Assembly: GCF_006970445.1 (NCBI RefSeq)
Contig: NZ_CP033877.1
Coordinates: forward strand, 3,046,750 to 3,110,749
DNA: 64,000 bases
Source: Stenotrophomonas maltophilia
GTDB lineage: Bacteria; Pseudomonadota; Gammaproteobacteria; Xanthomonadales; Xanthomonadaceae
Direction: 5' to 3'
The notes under the pieces were generated by a model. That model had not been told where the DNA came from, did not search any database, and worked only from the letters and a program-made list of their open reading frames with translations. This document shows positions 26,105-33,097 of the stretch, piece by piece (position 1 is the first letter of the stretch; each line of letters starts with the position of its first letter). A program made the position numbers and the translations under genes.

Positions 26105-26468
26105 CATCGGCCACACTTCGGCACTGGATGCCTTGGCACGCGACGTCACCGGCATCCAGGCCCTCGTCGTTGCCAGCACCGATGGCTTTGCGCTGGCCCA
26201 GGCCGGCCAGCAAGGCCACGTCGCCGATCGCTTGGCCGCGATGACCAGTTCGATGCTAGGCCTGGCCAGCGCGCTGGGCCGCGAACTGCACTTCGGCGAA
26301 CTCGACACACTGATCCTCGATGCCGCCAACGGCAAGGTACTGATGCTCGCCATTCCAGGAAATCAACCGCGCCTGCTGATGACCGCATGCGACCACAGCT
26401 GCGTCATCGGCAACGTGTTGTGGCATGCCAAACAATGCGTGCGTGCCCTGGCCGACAGCCCGAACTGA
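26097..26468 (+). CDS. Roadblock/LC7-domain protein 1
   Basis: A 123-residue protein of the roadblock/LC7 fold: LDALARDVTGIQALVVASTDGFALAQ (helix and first strands), ADRLAAMTSSMLGLASALGRELHFGELDTLILDAANGKVLMLAIPG and a C-terminal helix. Such proteins dimerise and act on Ras-like GTPases as GAP or scaffold. It overlaps the GTPase gene, which supports direct partnership. Confidence 0.88.
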   Translation: MNDIGHTSALDALARDVTGIQALVVASTDGFALAQAGQQGHVADRLAAMTSSMLGLASALGRELHFGELDTLILDAANGKVLMLAIPGNQPRLLMTACDHSCVIGNVLWHAKQCVRALADSPN

Positions 26469-26531
26469 TGCATGCCCCTCTCACTGCTCAGACGACTTTT
26501 CACCCCCCCACACCCGCAACGGACGACTGAA

Positions 26532-26894
26532 ATGAATATCGCCATCAATAAATGCCTGGACACGCTCATGCAGATCAATGGCGCGCAAGCCGTTGCCCTG
26601 GTCGACTACGAAAGCGGCATGCTTCTGGGTGAAGCCGGTTCGGGCGTGGACATGGAACTGGCGGCCGCCGGAAACACCGAGGTGCTGCGCGCCAAGATGA
26701 AAACGGCCGAAACGCTGAAGCTCAACGACAACATCGAAGACGTGCTGATCACCCTGGGTCGTGCGTACCACGTGCTGCGCCCGGTGTCGGCCAAGAAGGG
26801 CCTGTTCTTCTATGTGGTACTGGATCGGCAAAAGGCCAATCTTGCTCTCGCCCGGCGCATGGTACTGGACGTGGAAAGCTCGCTGGCGCTGTAG
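26532..26894 (+). CDS. Roadblock/LC7-like protein 2
   Basis: A 120-residue protein: MNIAINKCLDTLMQINGAQAVALVDYESGMLLGEAG, then VLRAKMKTAETLKLNDNIEDVLITLGRAYHVLRPV and KKGLFFYVVLDRQKANLALARRMV. The helix-strand-strand-helix-strand order matches roadblock/LC7, and it is more divergent than its neighbour. It begins 63 bases after roadblock 1. Two different roadblock proteins beside one GTPase could form a heterodimer or give separate activating and scaffolding roles. Confidence 0.82.
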   Translation: MNIAINKCLDTLMQINGAQAVALVDYESGMLLGEAGSGVDMELAAAGNTEVLRAKMKTAETLKLNDNIEDVLITLGRAYHVLRPVSAKKGLFFYVVLDRQKANLALARRMVLDVESSLAL

Positions 26895-26923
26895 CGCGGC
26901 AACGATAGACAGGGGATGCGAAT

Positions 26924-26955
26924 GCCGGGGCTGCTCTGGGGAGAGCAGCCCCGGC
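26924..26955 (+). repeat. Perfect 14-bp hairpin after the roadblock genes
   Basis: GCCGGGGCTGCTCT-GGGG-AGAGCAGCCCCGGC, 29 bases past the roadblock-2 stop, without a T-run. It may separate expression of the signalling genes from the pilin genes or protect mRNA ends. Confidence 0.8.
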
Positions 26956-27001
26956 CTGTAGTTGCGCCGCGCGCCCTTCTCAACCGCAGGAGCTGCCGTC
27001 C

Positions 27002-27439
27002 ATGCGGCCTCGATCAACCACACAGGCAACACGTCGCCCACCACACTACCGGCCTTGGGCGTCGGCCAGCATCGCCGCCGGACTGACGGCCGTCTACGCG
27101 CTGCTGTTGTGTGCGCCCCGCTTGGATGTCGGTGCCAGCCGCACCTCGCTGCGCGACGCGGCCAGCGTGCTGGGCGGCGCTATCGCCGCCGTGGAAAACA
27201 GTTACGCCGAAAGCGATCTCACCGTGACTGACCAGCACCTCGGCCTGCCTGCCAGCGCCGCACACTGCGCGCGCCTGCGCGCATCGCTGCCCGATAGCGG
27301 CCGCGCAGTGCTGACCTGTGACCTGCGCCAGGACGGCCGCGTGCAGTGGTGGCGAACCCCCGCAGGAGAATGGCGATGCAACGCAAGCATGGCCGAAGCG
27401 CCGGCGCCATGCCCCACGGAATTACGGCCCACGTTCTGA
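27002..27439 (+). CDS. Membrane-anchored pilin-like protein without prepilin leader
   Basis: A 145-residue protein with one membrane segment (about residues 20-39) and an extracytoplasmic domain. There is no G/FSLIE prepilin cleavage site, but the C-terminal part follows the layout of the next two prepilins: LGLPxSxxxC, then a Cys in a strand (VLTCDLRQDG), then GEWRC, then a final Cys near the end (PCPTEL). In the prepilins these read LGLPESSERC, IDCLL, HEWRC and KGC. It looks like a pilin-fold relative with a new membrane anchor. Good ribosome site GCAGGAG 9 bases before the ATG. The kinship is my own reading by eye. Confidence 0.75.
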   Translation: MRPRSTTQATRRPPHYRPWASASIAAGLTAVYALLLCAPRLDVGASRTSLRDAASVLGGAIAAVENSYAESDLTVTDQHLGLPASAAHCARLRASLPDSGRAVLTCDLRQDGRVQWWRTPAGEWRCNASMAEAPAPCPTELRPTF

Positions 27440-27592
27440 TTATTCGCAAAACCACCGCAAAACCACTTAATAAGGTCGACTTTACCAATTATTGAATATA
27501 CGCACCGCTGTGCACGTGATTTTCTATCACTGCGCCACGAATCATCGTTTCGCAGCCAAACCAACGAAACCGCCACGTCACAGAGGATTACC
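27440..27592. promoter_or_regulatory. AT-rich leader/promoter region of the prepilin genes
   Basis: A 153-base gap with AT-rich stretches (for example CACTTAATAAGG, ACCAATTATTGAATATACG), likely a separate promoter for the prepilins. No clear sigma-54 element was found. Confidence 0.45.
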
Positions 27593-28048
27593 ATGAATAC
27601 CGCATTCGGCCGCACATCCCGCGCAGGCAAAAGCGCATCCCGGCAGAAGGGCTTTTCCCTTATTGAACTCATGGTAGTGGTAGCGATCATCGGGATTCTG
27701 GCGATGATTGCCCTGCCGCAGTATCAGCGGTTCTCGGCCAAGGCAAAGCTGGCGGGCGCGCTCGCGGAGGTCGCCGGCGGGAAAGTTGGCGTCGAATCAC
27801 TCTTGGCTGAGGGCAGCGATATCACAACGCCTGCATCGATTGGCCTGCCCGAATCCAGTTCCCGCTGCGATGCGATTGCGGTAACGACCGATGTCACCAA
27901 CGGAGCTACGAGCATTGACTGTCAGCTCAAGAGTGACGCCATGTTTGGCAATGGCAGCCTGACCCTGGATCGCGACTCGGAGGGCGTCTGGCTCTGCAGG
28001 AGCGACATCTCGGACCAGAGCCTGCTTCCCCAGGGCTGCCAAGCCTGA
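27593..28048 (+). CDS. Type IV prepilin 1
   Basis: A 151-residue prepilin. A 20-residue basic leader ends SRQKG, cut before FSLIELMVVVAIIGILAMIA with the essential Glu at +5, the class III signal for PilD peptidase. The mature alpha-1 helix continues PQYQRFSAKAKLAGALAEV; the globular part has GLPESSSRC, IDCQLK, VWLCRSD and a final GC, probably two disulfides. Ribosome site AGAGGA. No assembly ATPase, secretin or platform gene is nearby, so it must use machinery encoded elsewhere. Confidence 0.9.
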   Translation: MNTAFGRTSRAGKSASRQKGFSLIELMVVVAIIGILAMIALPQYQRFSAKAKLAGALAEVAGGKVGVESLLAEGSDITTPASIGLPESSSRCDAIAVTTDVTNGATSIDCQLKSDAMFGNGSLTLDRDSEGVWLCRSDISDQSLLPQGCQA

Positions 28049-28158
28049 TCACGGGCGCATGCCACTGTGCGGACTACCCAACCTGCCCACAGTCGCATGC
28101 GCCTTTCCATTGCGTGCGCCATCCACGATTCAACGTTGATTTCCTGATGTAGGAGCCG

Positions 28159-28641
28159 ATGAAAAAGAAAATATCAAAGGCTGGCTGCGCATCGAATCAC
28201 GCACACCACCAGCGCGGATTCTCTCTGATCGAACTCATGGTGGTCCTGGCCATCATCATGGTTCTCTCGCTGATCGCAGTCCCGCAATACAAGAAGTTCT
28301 CTACCCGGTCCAAGCTGGCGGCGGCCCTGGCCGAATTGGCCAGCGGGAAGGCTGGAGTGGAGGCGTGGCTGGCCGAACGGGGTGATCTCTATGGCTCAGA
28401 CAACCGCAAGCTGGGACTACCGGAGAGCAGTGAGCGCTGTGAAACCATCGCAACACGTATTCGTGCGGATGGCGGCCTCGAGATCGATTGCCTGCTGCGA
28501 TTCGACACTGGCTACAACGTGGGGACATGGCGAAACAACCTGGTGCTGATCAGGGACTCGGGCAGCCATGAATGGCGCTGCTGGACTGCCATCCCCTATT
28601 ACGACCTCCTGCCCAAAGGCTGCGGCCCCGACAATCCGTAG
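28159..28641 (+). CDS. Type IV prepilin 2
   Basis: A 160-residue prepilin paralogous to prepilin 1. It also has a 20-residue leader (ending HHQRG) before FSLIELMVVLAIIMVLSLIA, Glu at +5, then PQYKKFSTRSKLAAALAELASGKAGVEAW. C-terminal markers are LGLPESSERC, IDCLLRFD, HEWRCW and LPKGCG. Ribosome site AGGAG. Two adjacent, clearly diverged prepilins could be major and minor subunits or alternative subunits. Confidence 0.9.
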   Translation: MKKKISKAGCASNHAHHQRGFSLIELMVVLAIIMVLSLIAVPQYKKFSTRSKLAAALAELASGKAGVEAWLAERGDLYGSDNRKLGLPESSERCETIATRIRADGGLEIDCLLRFDTGYNVGTWRNNLVLIRDSGSHEWRCWTAIPYYDLLPKGCGPDNP

Positions 28642-28646
28642 CCTGC

Positions 28647-29138
28647 ATGCACACACTTCAAGCAGTTGACGCTTCGCCGCTCCATTCAGGCAGCGGCGCC
28701 CGCGAAAGCCGGTCATCCGCGGCCCCCACCCTCGTCATCGCCGATGCAAATCCCTGGGTCCGACGAGAACTGATACACAGCGCCCTCCCCTACCTGGGCG
28801 GCAAAGCCCTCGGCGAAGCACGCTCGCCCGCAGAGGTCCTGAGCCAGATCGCCAGCCCGCGATGCAAGGCACTGATCATCGATCCCTGCATGCCGACTGT
28901 AGGCCAGGTTGACGGCATGCCACTGCTGCGCCGCATCTGCTGCCTGCGCAGGGATCTGCTCATCCTCGTCCTGGCCCAGCAACCCTTGCGCGTATTGCAG
29001 GACCGCGCCCTGCCGGCGCAGATCGGTCATGTCTATGCCAAGACGGTCAATCCATCGTGGCTGAGCCATTTCGTAAGCCAGGCAGTACGCGGGAGGGCAC
29101 CCGGCGTTACAGCACCGGCGCAGGATGCAGCCCGGTAA
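28647..29138 (+). CDS. Stand-alone receiver domain, probably atypical
   Basis: A 163-residue protein with a receiver domain and no output domain. IADANPWVRREL aligns with IADDHPLVLLGT of the divergent response regulator; the acidic pair is reduced to Asp33-Ala34. IIDPCMPTVGQVDG keeps phosphoacceptor Asp79 and the MP-x-G pattern, and YAKT gives Lys132. Missing one metal-binding acid, it may phosphorylate poorly or act as a phosphorylation-independent partner. It begins 5 bases after prepilin 2, so it is part of that transcript. Its end overlaps the converging small gene by 32 bases. Confidence 0.78.
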   Translation: MHTLQAVDASPLHSGSGARESRSSAAPTLVIADANPWVRRELIHSALPYLGGKALGEARSPAEVLSQIASPRCKALIIDPCMPTVGQVDGMPLLRRICCLRRDLLILVLAQQPLRVLQDRALPAQIGHVYAKTVNPSWLSHFVSQAVRGRAPGVTAPAQDAAR

Positions 29139-29364
29139 CCGGTCCGGAGGCGGTCGCCAACGCCTCGAAGTGCACGGCATCCACGCTGCTGCCCAGCGCC
29201 TCCACGCGCACCGTGCTGCGCTGGCCGGTCCGGCGATGGTGGGCGCTGGCCCGGCCAACCGCGGCGTCGAACGCTGCGGCGCCGGTGTTGAATGCTTCGG
29301 CCAGGCCCGCAGCGGGGTCCAACAGGGACCACTGCGCGGCACTGCACTTGACGGTAATGACCAT
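29107..29364 (-). CDS. Small conserved protein, paralogue of the 22857-23060 product
   Basis: An 85-residue soluble protein: MVITVKCSAAQWSLLDPAAG, then AFNTGAAAFDAAVGRASAHH and TGQRSTVRVEALGSSVDAV, ending in an extra LHPAPVL tail. The 67-residue paralogue at 22857 shares the strand-helix-strand order and the TGQR...VRVEA ending. AAGGAG ribosome site upstream supports the start. Overlaps the end of the receiver gene in antisense. Confidence 0.75.
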   Translation of the reverse strand: MVITVKCSAAQWSLLDPAAGLAEAFNTGAAAFDAAVGRASAHHRRTGQRSTVRVEALGSSVDAVHFEALATASGPVTGLHPAPVL

Positions 29365-29594
29365 GGGAGGCTCCTTGTGGGAAAAGGCGCAGGGCGCTTG
29401 CCCTTCTGCTGATGACGTCACCCTAGCCAGCCCATCAGGGTGGTCCCATCAGATAAGTACGAAAAACCCGCGCCAGTGCGTCAGAACCCCGCCCTCGTCA
29501 CATCCCTGAGCCCGTTTAGCCCGTTCATTTCGTGATCCTTGTCACGGAGTCAGCCTGGCTTCACACTACCGTCATCAACAGGGGCCCCTTCCAC

Positions 29595-29699
29595 ATGCGC
29601 ACCTTCTTCTCACAGCAGCGCTGGACGTTGCTGAAGTTCTATTTCGTGGCCAGCTATCTGATCCTGATCGAAGAGCTGTTCCGCGCCGCCGTGCACTGA
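29595..29699 (+). CDS. Small single-span membrane protein
   Basis: A 34-residue frame (MRTFFSQQRWTLLKFYF ... EELFRAAVH) with one hydrophobic helix and a basic N-terminus. It stands alone between the small paralogue gene and the lipoprotein gene and lacks a strong ribosome site. It reads like a genuine membrane microprotein, but conservation is untested. Confidence 0.45.
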   Translation: MRTFFSQQRWTLLKFYFVASYLILIEELFRAAVH

Positions 29700-29758
29700 A
29701 CGCTTGCCGCTAGGGTATTTGCGACACAAACTGTCGCTTTAGGCACGGAGCCAGCCCG

Positions 29759-30046
29759 ATGAAAGCGCTATTTCTGATTCCCGCCCTGCTGGTGCTGTCC
29801 GCCTGTGCCAGCCCGGACAAGGCGGCGACCGCGCGTGCCGATGCCAGCGCGACGTCGACGGCCATACCCGTGGTAGGTGGTGATCGCGATGCGCATGGCT
29901 GCATCGGTTCGGCCGGCTACCAGTGGTGCGAGCACAGCCAGCGCTGCGAGCGTCCCTGGGAGCTGGCACAGGCACAGGGCCTGGCCAACACTGCCGAGGC
30001 CATCGACGCGTATTGCGCCACACCCGCCAGCCCGGCGCGCAAGTGA
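29759..30046 (+). CDS. Small Cys-rich lipoprotein
   Basis: A 95-residue lipoprotein: signal peptide and lipobox LSAC (Cys16), low-complexity Ala/Thr linker, then a compact domain GCIGSAGYQWCEHSQRC, RPWELAQ and AIDAYC with four Cys that could form two disulfides. The GYxWC...RC.RPWE pattern recurs in small exported proteins of unknown role. Followed 12 bases later by the DUF1653 gene. Confidence 0.78.
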   Translation: MKALFLIPALLVLSACASPDKAATARADASATSTAIPVVGGDRDAHGCIGSAGYQWCEHSQRCERPWELAQAQGLANTAEAIDAYCATPASPARK

Positions 30047-30058
30047 GCACGCTCCGTC

Positions 30059-30292
30059 ATGGCTGAGCTGAGTCCCCTGCCCGACCTCGCCCGTGGCCGG
30101 TATCGCCACTTCAAGGGCGGCGAATACGAAGTGATCGACATCGTCCGCAGCAGCGAGACGCTGGAGCCGCTGGTGCTCTACCGCGCACTCTATGGCGAAG
30201 GTGGCCTGTGGGTACGCCCCTACCCGATGTTCGTCGAGCAGGTCCCAGGCGAACACGGCCCGCAGGCGCGTTTCGCACGCATCGGCGATTGA
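30059..30292 (+). CDS. DUF1653 protein
   Basis: A 77-residue protein matching DUF1653 throughout: RGRYRHFKGGEYEVIDIVRSS, LVLYRALYGEGGLWVRPYPMF and a short tail. A small SH3-like beta barrel is likely. Function unknown, though such proteins often lie by metabolic genes. Probably cotranscribed with the lipoprotein. Confidence 0.85.
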   Translation: MAELSPLPDLARGRYRHFKGGEYEVIDIVRSSETLEPLVLYRALYGEGGLWVRPYPMFVEQVPGEHGPQARFARIGD

Positions 30293-30302
30293 GCCGGTCA
30301 CC

Positions 30303-30331
30303 ACCGACGGCGGCCGATGGCCCCCGTCGGT
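30303..30331 (+). terminator. Hairpin after the DUF1653 gene
   Basis: ACCGACGGCGGCC-GAT-GGCCCCCGTCGGT stem with one mismatch, 10 bases past the stop; no T-run. Confidence 0.5.
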
Positions 30332-30349
30332 GACGCGATCCGGCTGCGC

Positions 30350-30372
30350 TACAATCGTACCGTCCAGTCGGT
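30350..30372 (+). promoter_or_regulatory. -10 element and possible TetR operator before the efflux regulator
   Basis: TACAAT at 30350-30355, then imperfect palindrome ACCGTCCAGTCGGT (30359-30372; outer ACCG/CGGT exact) at the expected transcription start. Autorepression by the TetR protein encoded 12 bases downstream would fit. The -35 element is weak. Confidence 0.45.
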
Positions 30373-30383
30373 TTCTTCCCATC

Positions 30384-30953
30384 ATGTCCTCGACCCCTCC
30401 CCGCTCGCGCCGCAAGGCGCCCGACAGCGTGCGCCAGTCATTGCTGCAGGCCACCATCACCGTGATCGGCCAGCACGGGCTGGCGGCACTGACCGTGCAG
30501 GATGTCGCGCGCGTGGCCGGGGTCAGCAAGGGCGCGTTGTTCCACCATTTCAGCAGCAAGCAGGTGCTGGTCGATGAAGCCATCGCCACACTCATCGCCG
30601 ACTTCGAAGCGCGGGTGCGCGGCCTGATGGAAGGCAGCCCCCGCCATGGCTGCTTCAGCCGCGCCTACGTACGCGCCAACTTCGATCATCTGCTGCAGCA
30701 GGAGCGGGACAACGACATCGGCCTGACCCTGGGCAACATGCTCGAACCCGCCCTGCTTGCCCAGTGGGGCGCATGGCTGCGACGCATGCTGGCTGAATTC
30801 CCTGATGAAGCCTCCGATCCGCGCCTGTACGCGGCGCGTTGCGCGGCCGATGGCTATTGGGCTACCGCCTATGGTCGTCCGCTGGACGAAGAAGAGCGCC
30901 TCAACGCACTGGCGATGGCCGAGCAGGCCCTCAAGCTGTGCGACCCGCAGTGA
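30384..30953 (+). CDS. TetR-family regulator of the SMR pump
   Basis: A 189-residue TetR repressor: basic start MSSTPPRSRRKAPDSVRQ, helix-turn-helix LTVQDVARVAGVSKGALFHHFSSKQVLVDEA (about 35-65), and a ligand-binding domain (DNDIGLTLGNMLEPALLAQW, RCAADGYWATAYGRPL). It is followed after 13 bases by an SMR efflux gene on the same strand, the usual layout for a repressor of a quaternary-ammonium pump released by the pump's own substrates. Confidence 0.9.
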   Translation: MSSTPPRSRRKAPDSVRQSLLQATITVIGQHGLAALTVQDVARVAGVSKGALFHHFSSKQVLVDEAIATLIADFEARVRGLMEGSPRHGCFSRAYVRANFDHLLQQERDNDIGLTLGNMLEPALLAQWGAWLRRMLAEFPDEASDPRLYAARCAADGYWATAYGRPLDEEERLNALAMAEQALKLCDPQ

Positions 30954-30966
30954 CCCGGAGCCCACG

Positions 30967-31299
30967 ATGAACCCCTATATCTACCTGGCCGCCGCCATCG
31001 TGCTGGAAGTGATTGCCACGTCGCTGCTGAAAGCCTCGGACGGCATGAGCCGGCTGTGGCCGACACTTGGCGCACTGGTCGGCTACGGACTGTGCTTCTA
31101 CCTGCTGTCAGTCACCATGAAATCGATACCGACCGGCATTGCCTATGCCATCTGGTCCGGCGTCGGCATCGTGCTGATCTCGCTGATCGGCCTGGTGGTG
31201 TTCAAGCAGCGCCTGGATGCACCGGCGCTGATCGGCATCGGCCTGATCTGTGCCGGCGTGCTGGTAATCAACCTGTTCTCGCGCAGCAGCGCGCACTGA
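30967..31299 (+). CDS. SMR-family multidrug efflux protein (EmrE/Qac-like)
   Basis: A 110-residue inner-membrane protein with four membrane helices, the size of all SMR pumps. It starts MNPYIYLAAAIVLEVIATSLLKASDG; Glu14 in VLEVI is the conserved proton/substrate-coupling residue. YAIWSGVGIVLISLIG is the GxG-type signature of the EmrE subgroup. It exports lipophilic cations in exchange for protons and acts as an antiparallel dimer. Operon with the TetR gene. Confidence 0.93.
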   Translation: MNPYIYLAAAIVLEVIATSLLKASDGMSRLWPTLGALVGYGLCFYLLSVTMKSIPTGIAYAIWSGVGIVLISLIGLVVFKQRLDAPALIGIGLICAGVLVINLFSRSSAH

Positions 31300-31321
31300 A
31301 CACGCTGCGGCGCGACAGCTA

Positions 31322-31495
31322 CTAGCTGACCTTCTTCGCCACGCTCATGCCGATCAGGAACAGCACCACGGCGATGATGATGCCGGCCCAGAACAGGAAC
31401 TTGGCGATACCCACGGCGGCACCGGCGATGCCGCCGAAGCCCAGCACGCCGGCGATGATGCCGATGATGGCGAAGATGATGGCCCACTTGATCAT
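31322..31495 (-). CDS. DUF1328-type small membrane protein
   Basis: A 57-residue protein ([20 protein letters not shown] ... MSVAKKVS) with two membrane helices joined by [12 protein letters not shown]. Matches the YtjA/DUF1328 family of tiny inner-membrane proteins with unknown role, seen as stress or osmotically induced in enterics. Confidence 0.85.
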   Translation of the reverse strand: MIKWAIIFAIIGIIAGVLGFGGIAGAAVGIAKFLFWAGIIIAVVLFLIGMSVAKKVS

Positions 31496-31589
31496 GTCAG
31501 TCCTTCCCCCGCAGGGAATGCAAACGGTGTGATCAGGCTAGGCCGCAGCCGATGCGGCAGTCGTGAACAGGCCGCGTGTGCGGCGTGAA

Positions 31590-32231
31590 TCAGCGCGGCC
31601 GGAAGCGCAGCAGAGCCACCGCGAAGGCCAGGAACACGCTTCCCACCAGCCGCTCGAACCAGCGCCGTGCGAATGGCTTTGCGAGCCAACGGCGCAGGCC
31701 GTGGCCACCGGCCGCATACATCACGTACCAGAACAGTTCGCAGGCCGCGAAGGTCGCCACCAGCACGCTGTACTGCACGGCCTGGCTGCGCGACGGGTCG
31801 ACGAACTGCGGCAGGAACGCCGCAGCGAACAACAACAGCTTGGGGTTGCTCAGGCCAACCCACAGGCCGCCACGGAACACCGTCCCTGCGCCATGCACCG
31901 GCGCCAGTACGACCTCGCTATCGTTGGTCACCGGCGGTGCCGGCCGGGTGCTGTCACGCCACGCCTTGATGCCCAGCCAGGCCAGGTAGGCCACGCCGAG
32001 ATAGCGCAGCACCTCGAACAGCATCGGCGAAGAATGCAGCAATGCGCTCAGGCCCGCAGCGGATGCCGCCAGCACCAGCAGCATCGCCAGCAGGCAGCCG
32101 GCCATGGCCGGCACGCTGCCACGAAACCCCAGCCCGACGCTGCGACCAAGGATATGCAGCATGTTCGGCCCGGGCGTCCCGCACAGCACGAAGACCGTGG
32201 CCAGGAACCACCACCAGGTATGCAGGGCCAT
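31590..32231 (-). CDS. LysE/RhtB-family exporter
   Basis: A 213-residue inner-membrane exporter of amino acids or related metabolites. Six predicted helices; family motif TPGPNMLHILGRSVGLGFRGSVPA near the N-terminus, VAYLAWLGIKAWRD in the middle, FRGGLWVGLSNPKLLLFAAAFLPQF in the second half. The start at MALHTWWWF gives the normal length; an ATG four codons upstream is possible. Divergent from the racemase gene. Confidence 0.9.
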   Translation of the reverse strand: MALHTWWWFLATVFVLCGTPGPNMLHILGRSVGLGFRGSVPAMAGCLLAMLLVLAASAAGLSALLHSSPMLFEVLRYLGVAYLAWLGIKAWRDSTRPAPPVTNDSEVVLAPVHGAGTVFRGGLWVGLSNPKLLLFAAAFLPQFVDPSRSQAVQYSVLVATFAACELFWYVMYAAGGHGLRRWLAKPFARRWFERLVGSVFLAFAVALLRFRPR

Positions 32232-32392
32232 GCCGGTTTCCATTTCAGAAGACGGCACCAGCATAGGGCACCCATGCAGGACGCGGCACATACAGCGTGC
32301 GGTGGATGCGACGGTTACAGATGCCGGCGCCCGTGCACGGCATCGCCACCGCCATCTGTGCTGCAATGGCCGTCTCTGGCATGGAGCAGTGC

Positions 32393-33085
32393 ATGAAGAC
32401 CCTCGGCCTGATCGGCGGCATGAGCTGGGAAAGCTCGGCGCAGTACTACCGGCTCATCAACGAGGCGGTGCGGCAGCGCCTCGGTGGCGCGCACTCGGCG
32501 CAGCTGCTGCTGTGGTCGGTGGATTTCGCCGGCATCAAGCAGCTGCAGCACGACGGCCACTGGGATGCGCTGGGCAACCACATGCTCGATGCTGCACGAC
32601 GACTGCAGGCCGGTGGCGCCGAGCTGCTGGTGATCTGCACCAACACCATGCACACGCTGGCCGGCCGGATAGAAGCCGAATGCCCGCTGCCACTGCTGCA
32701 TATCGCCGACCCGACCGCCACGGCGATCCTCCAGGCCGGCATCCGCAAGGTGGGACTGCTCGGCACCGCCTTCACCATGGAGCAGGCGTTCTACCGCGAC
32801 CGGCTGCAGGACCGCTTCGGGTTGCAGGTACTGGTTCCGGAGGCCGATGACCGGCGCTGCGTACACGACATCATCTACCAGGAGCTGATCGCCGGCGTGG
32901 TCAGCGAGCACTCGCGGCAGGCCTACGCTGGCGTGATCGCGCGCCTGGTCGCGCGCGGTGCCGAAGCGATCATCCTCGGCTGTACCGAGATCATGCTGCT
33001 GGTGCGCCCCGAAGACAGTGCGGTGCCGCTGTTCGACACCACCACCCTGCACGCGCTTGCGGCGGTGGACGCGGCGTTGGACTGA
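32393..33085 (+). CDS. Aspartate/glutamate racemase family protein
   Basis: A 230-residue cofactor-independent racemase fold. It starts MKTLGLIGGMSWESSAQYY, a signature of the YgeA-type amino acid racemases. The two catalytic cysteines are in LLVICTNTMHTLA and AIILGCTEIMLLV. ATG at 32393 has GGAG 7 bases upstream; an alternative start four codons earlier is less likely. Confidence 0.92.
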   Translation: MKTLGLIGGMSWESSAQYYRLINEAVRQRLGGAHSAQLLLWSVDFAGIKQLQHDGHWDALGNHMLDAARRLQAGGAELLVICTNTMHTLAGRIEAECPLPLLHIADPTATAILQAGIRKVGLLGTAFTMEQAFYRDRLQDRFGLQVLVPEADDRRCVHDIIYQELIAGVVSEHSRQAYAGVIARLVARGAEAIILGCTEIMLLVRPEDSAVPLFDTTTLHALAAVDAALD

Positions 33086-33097
33086 CCCTGCGCGCGG

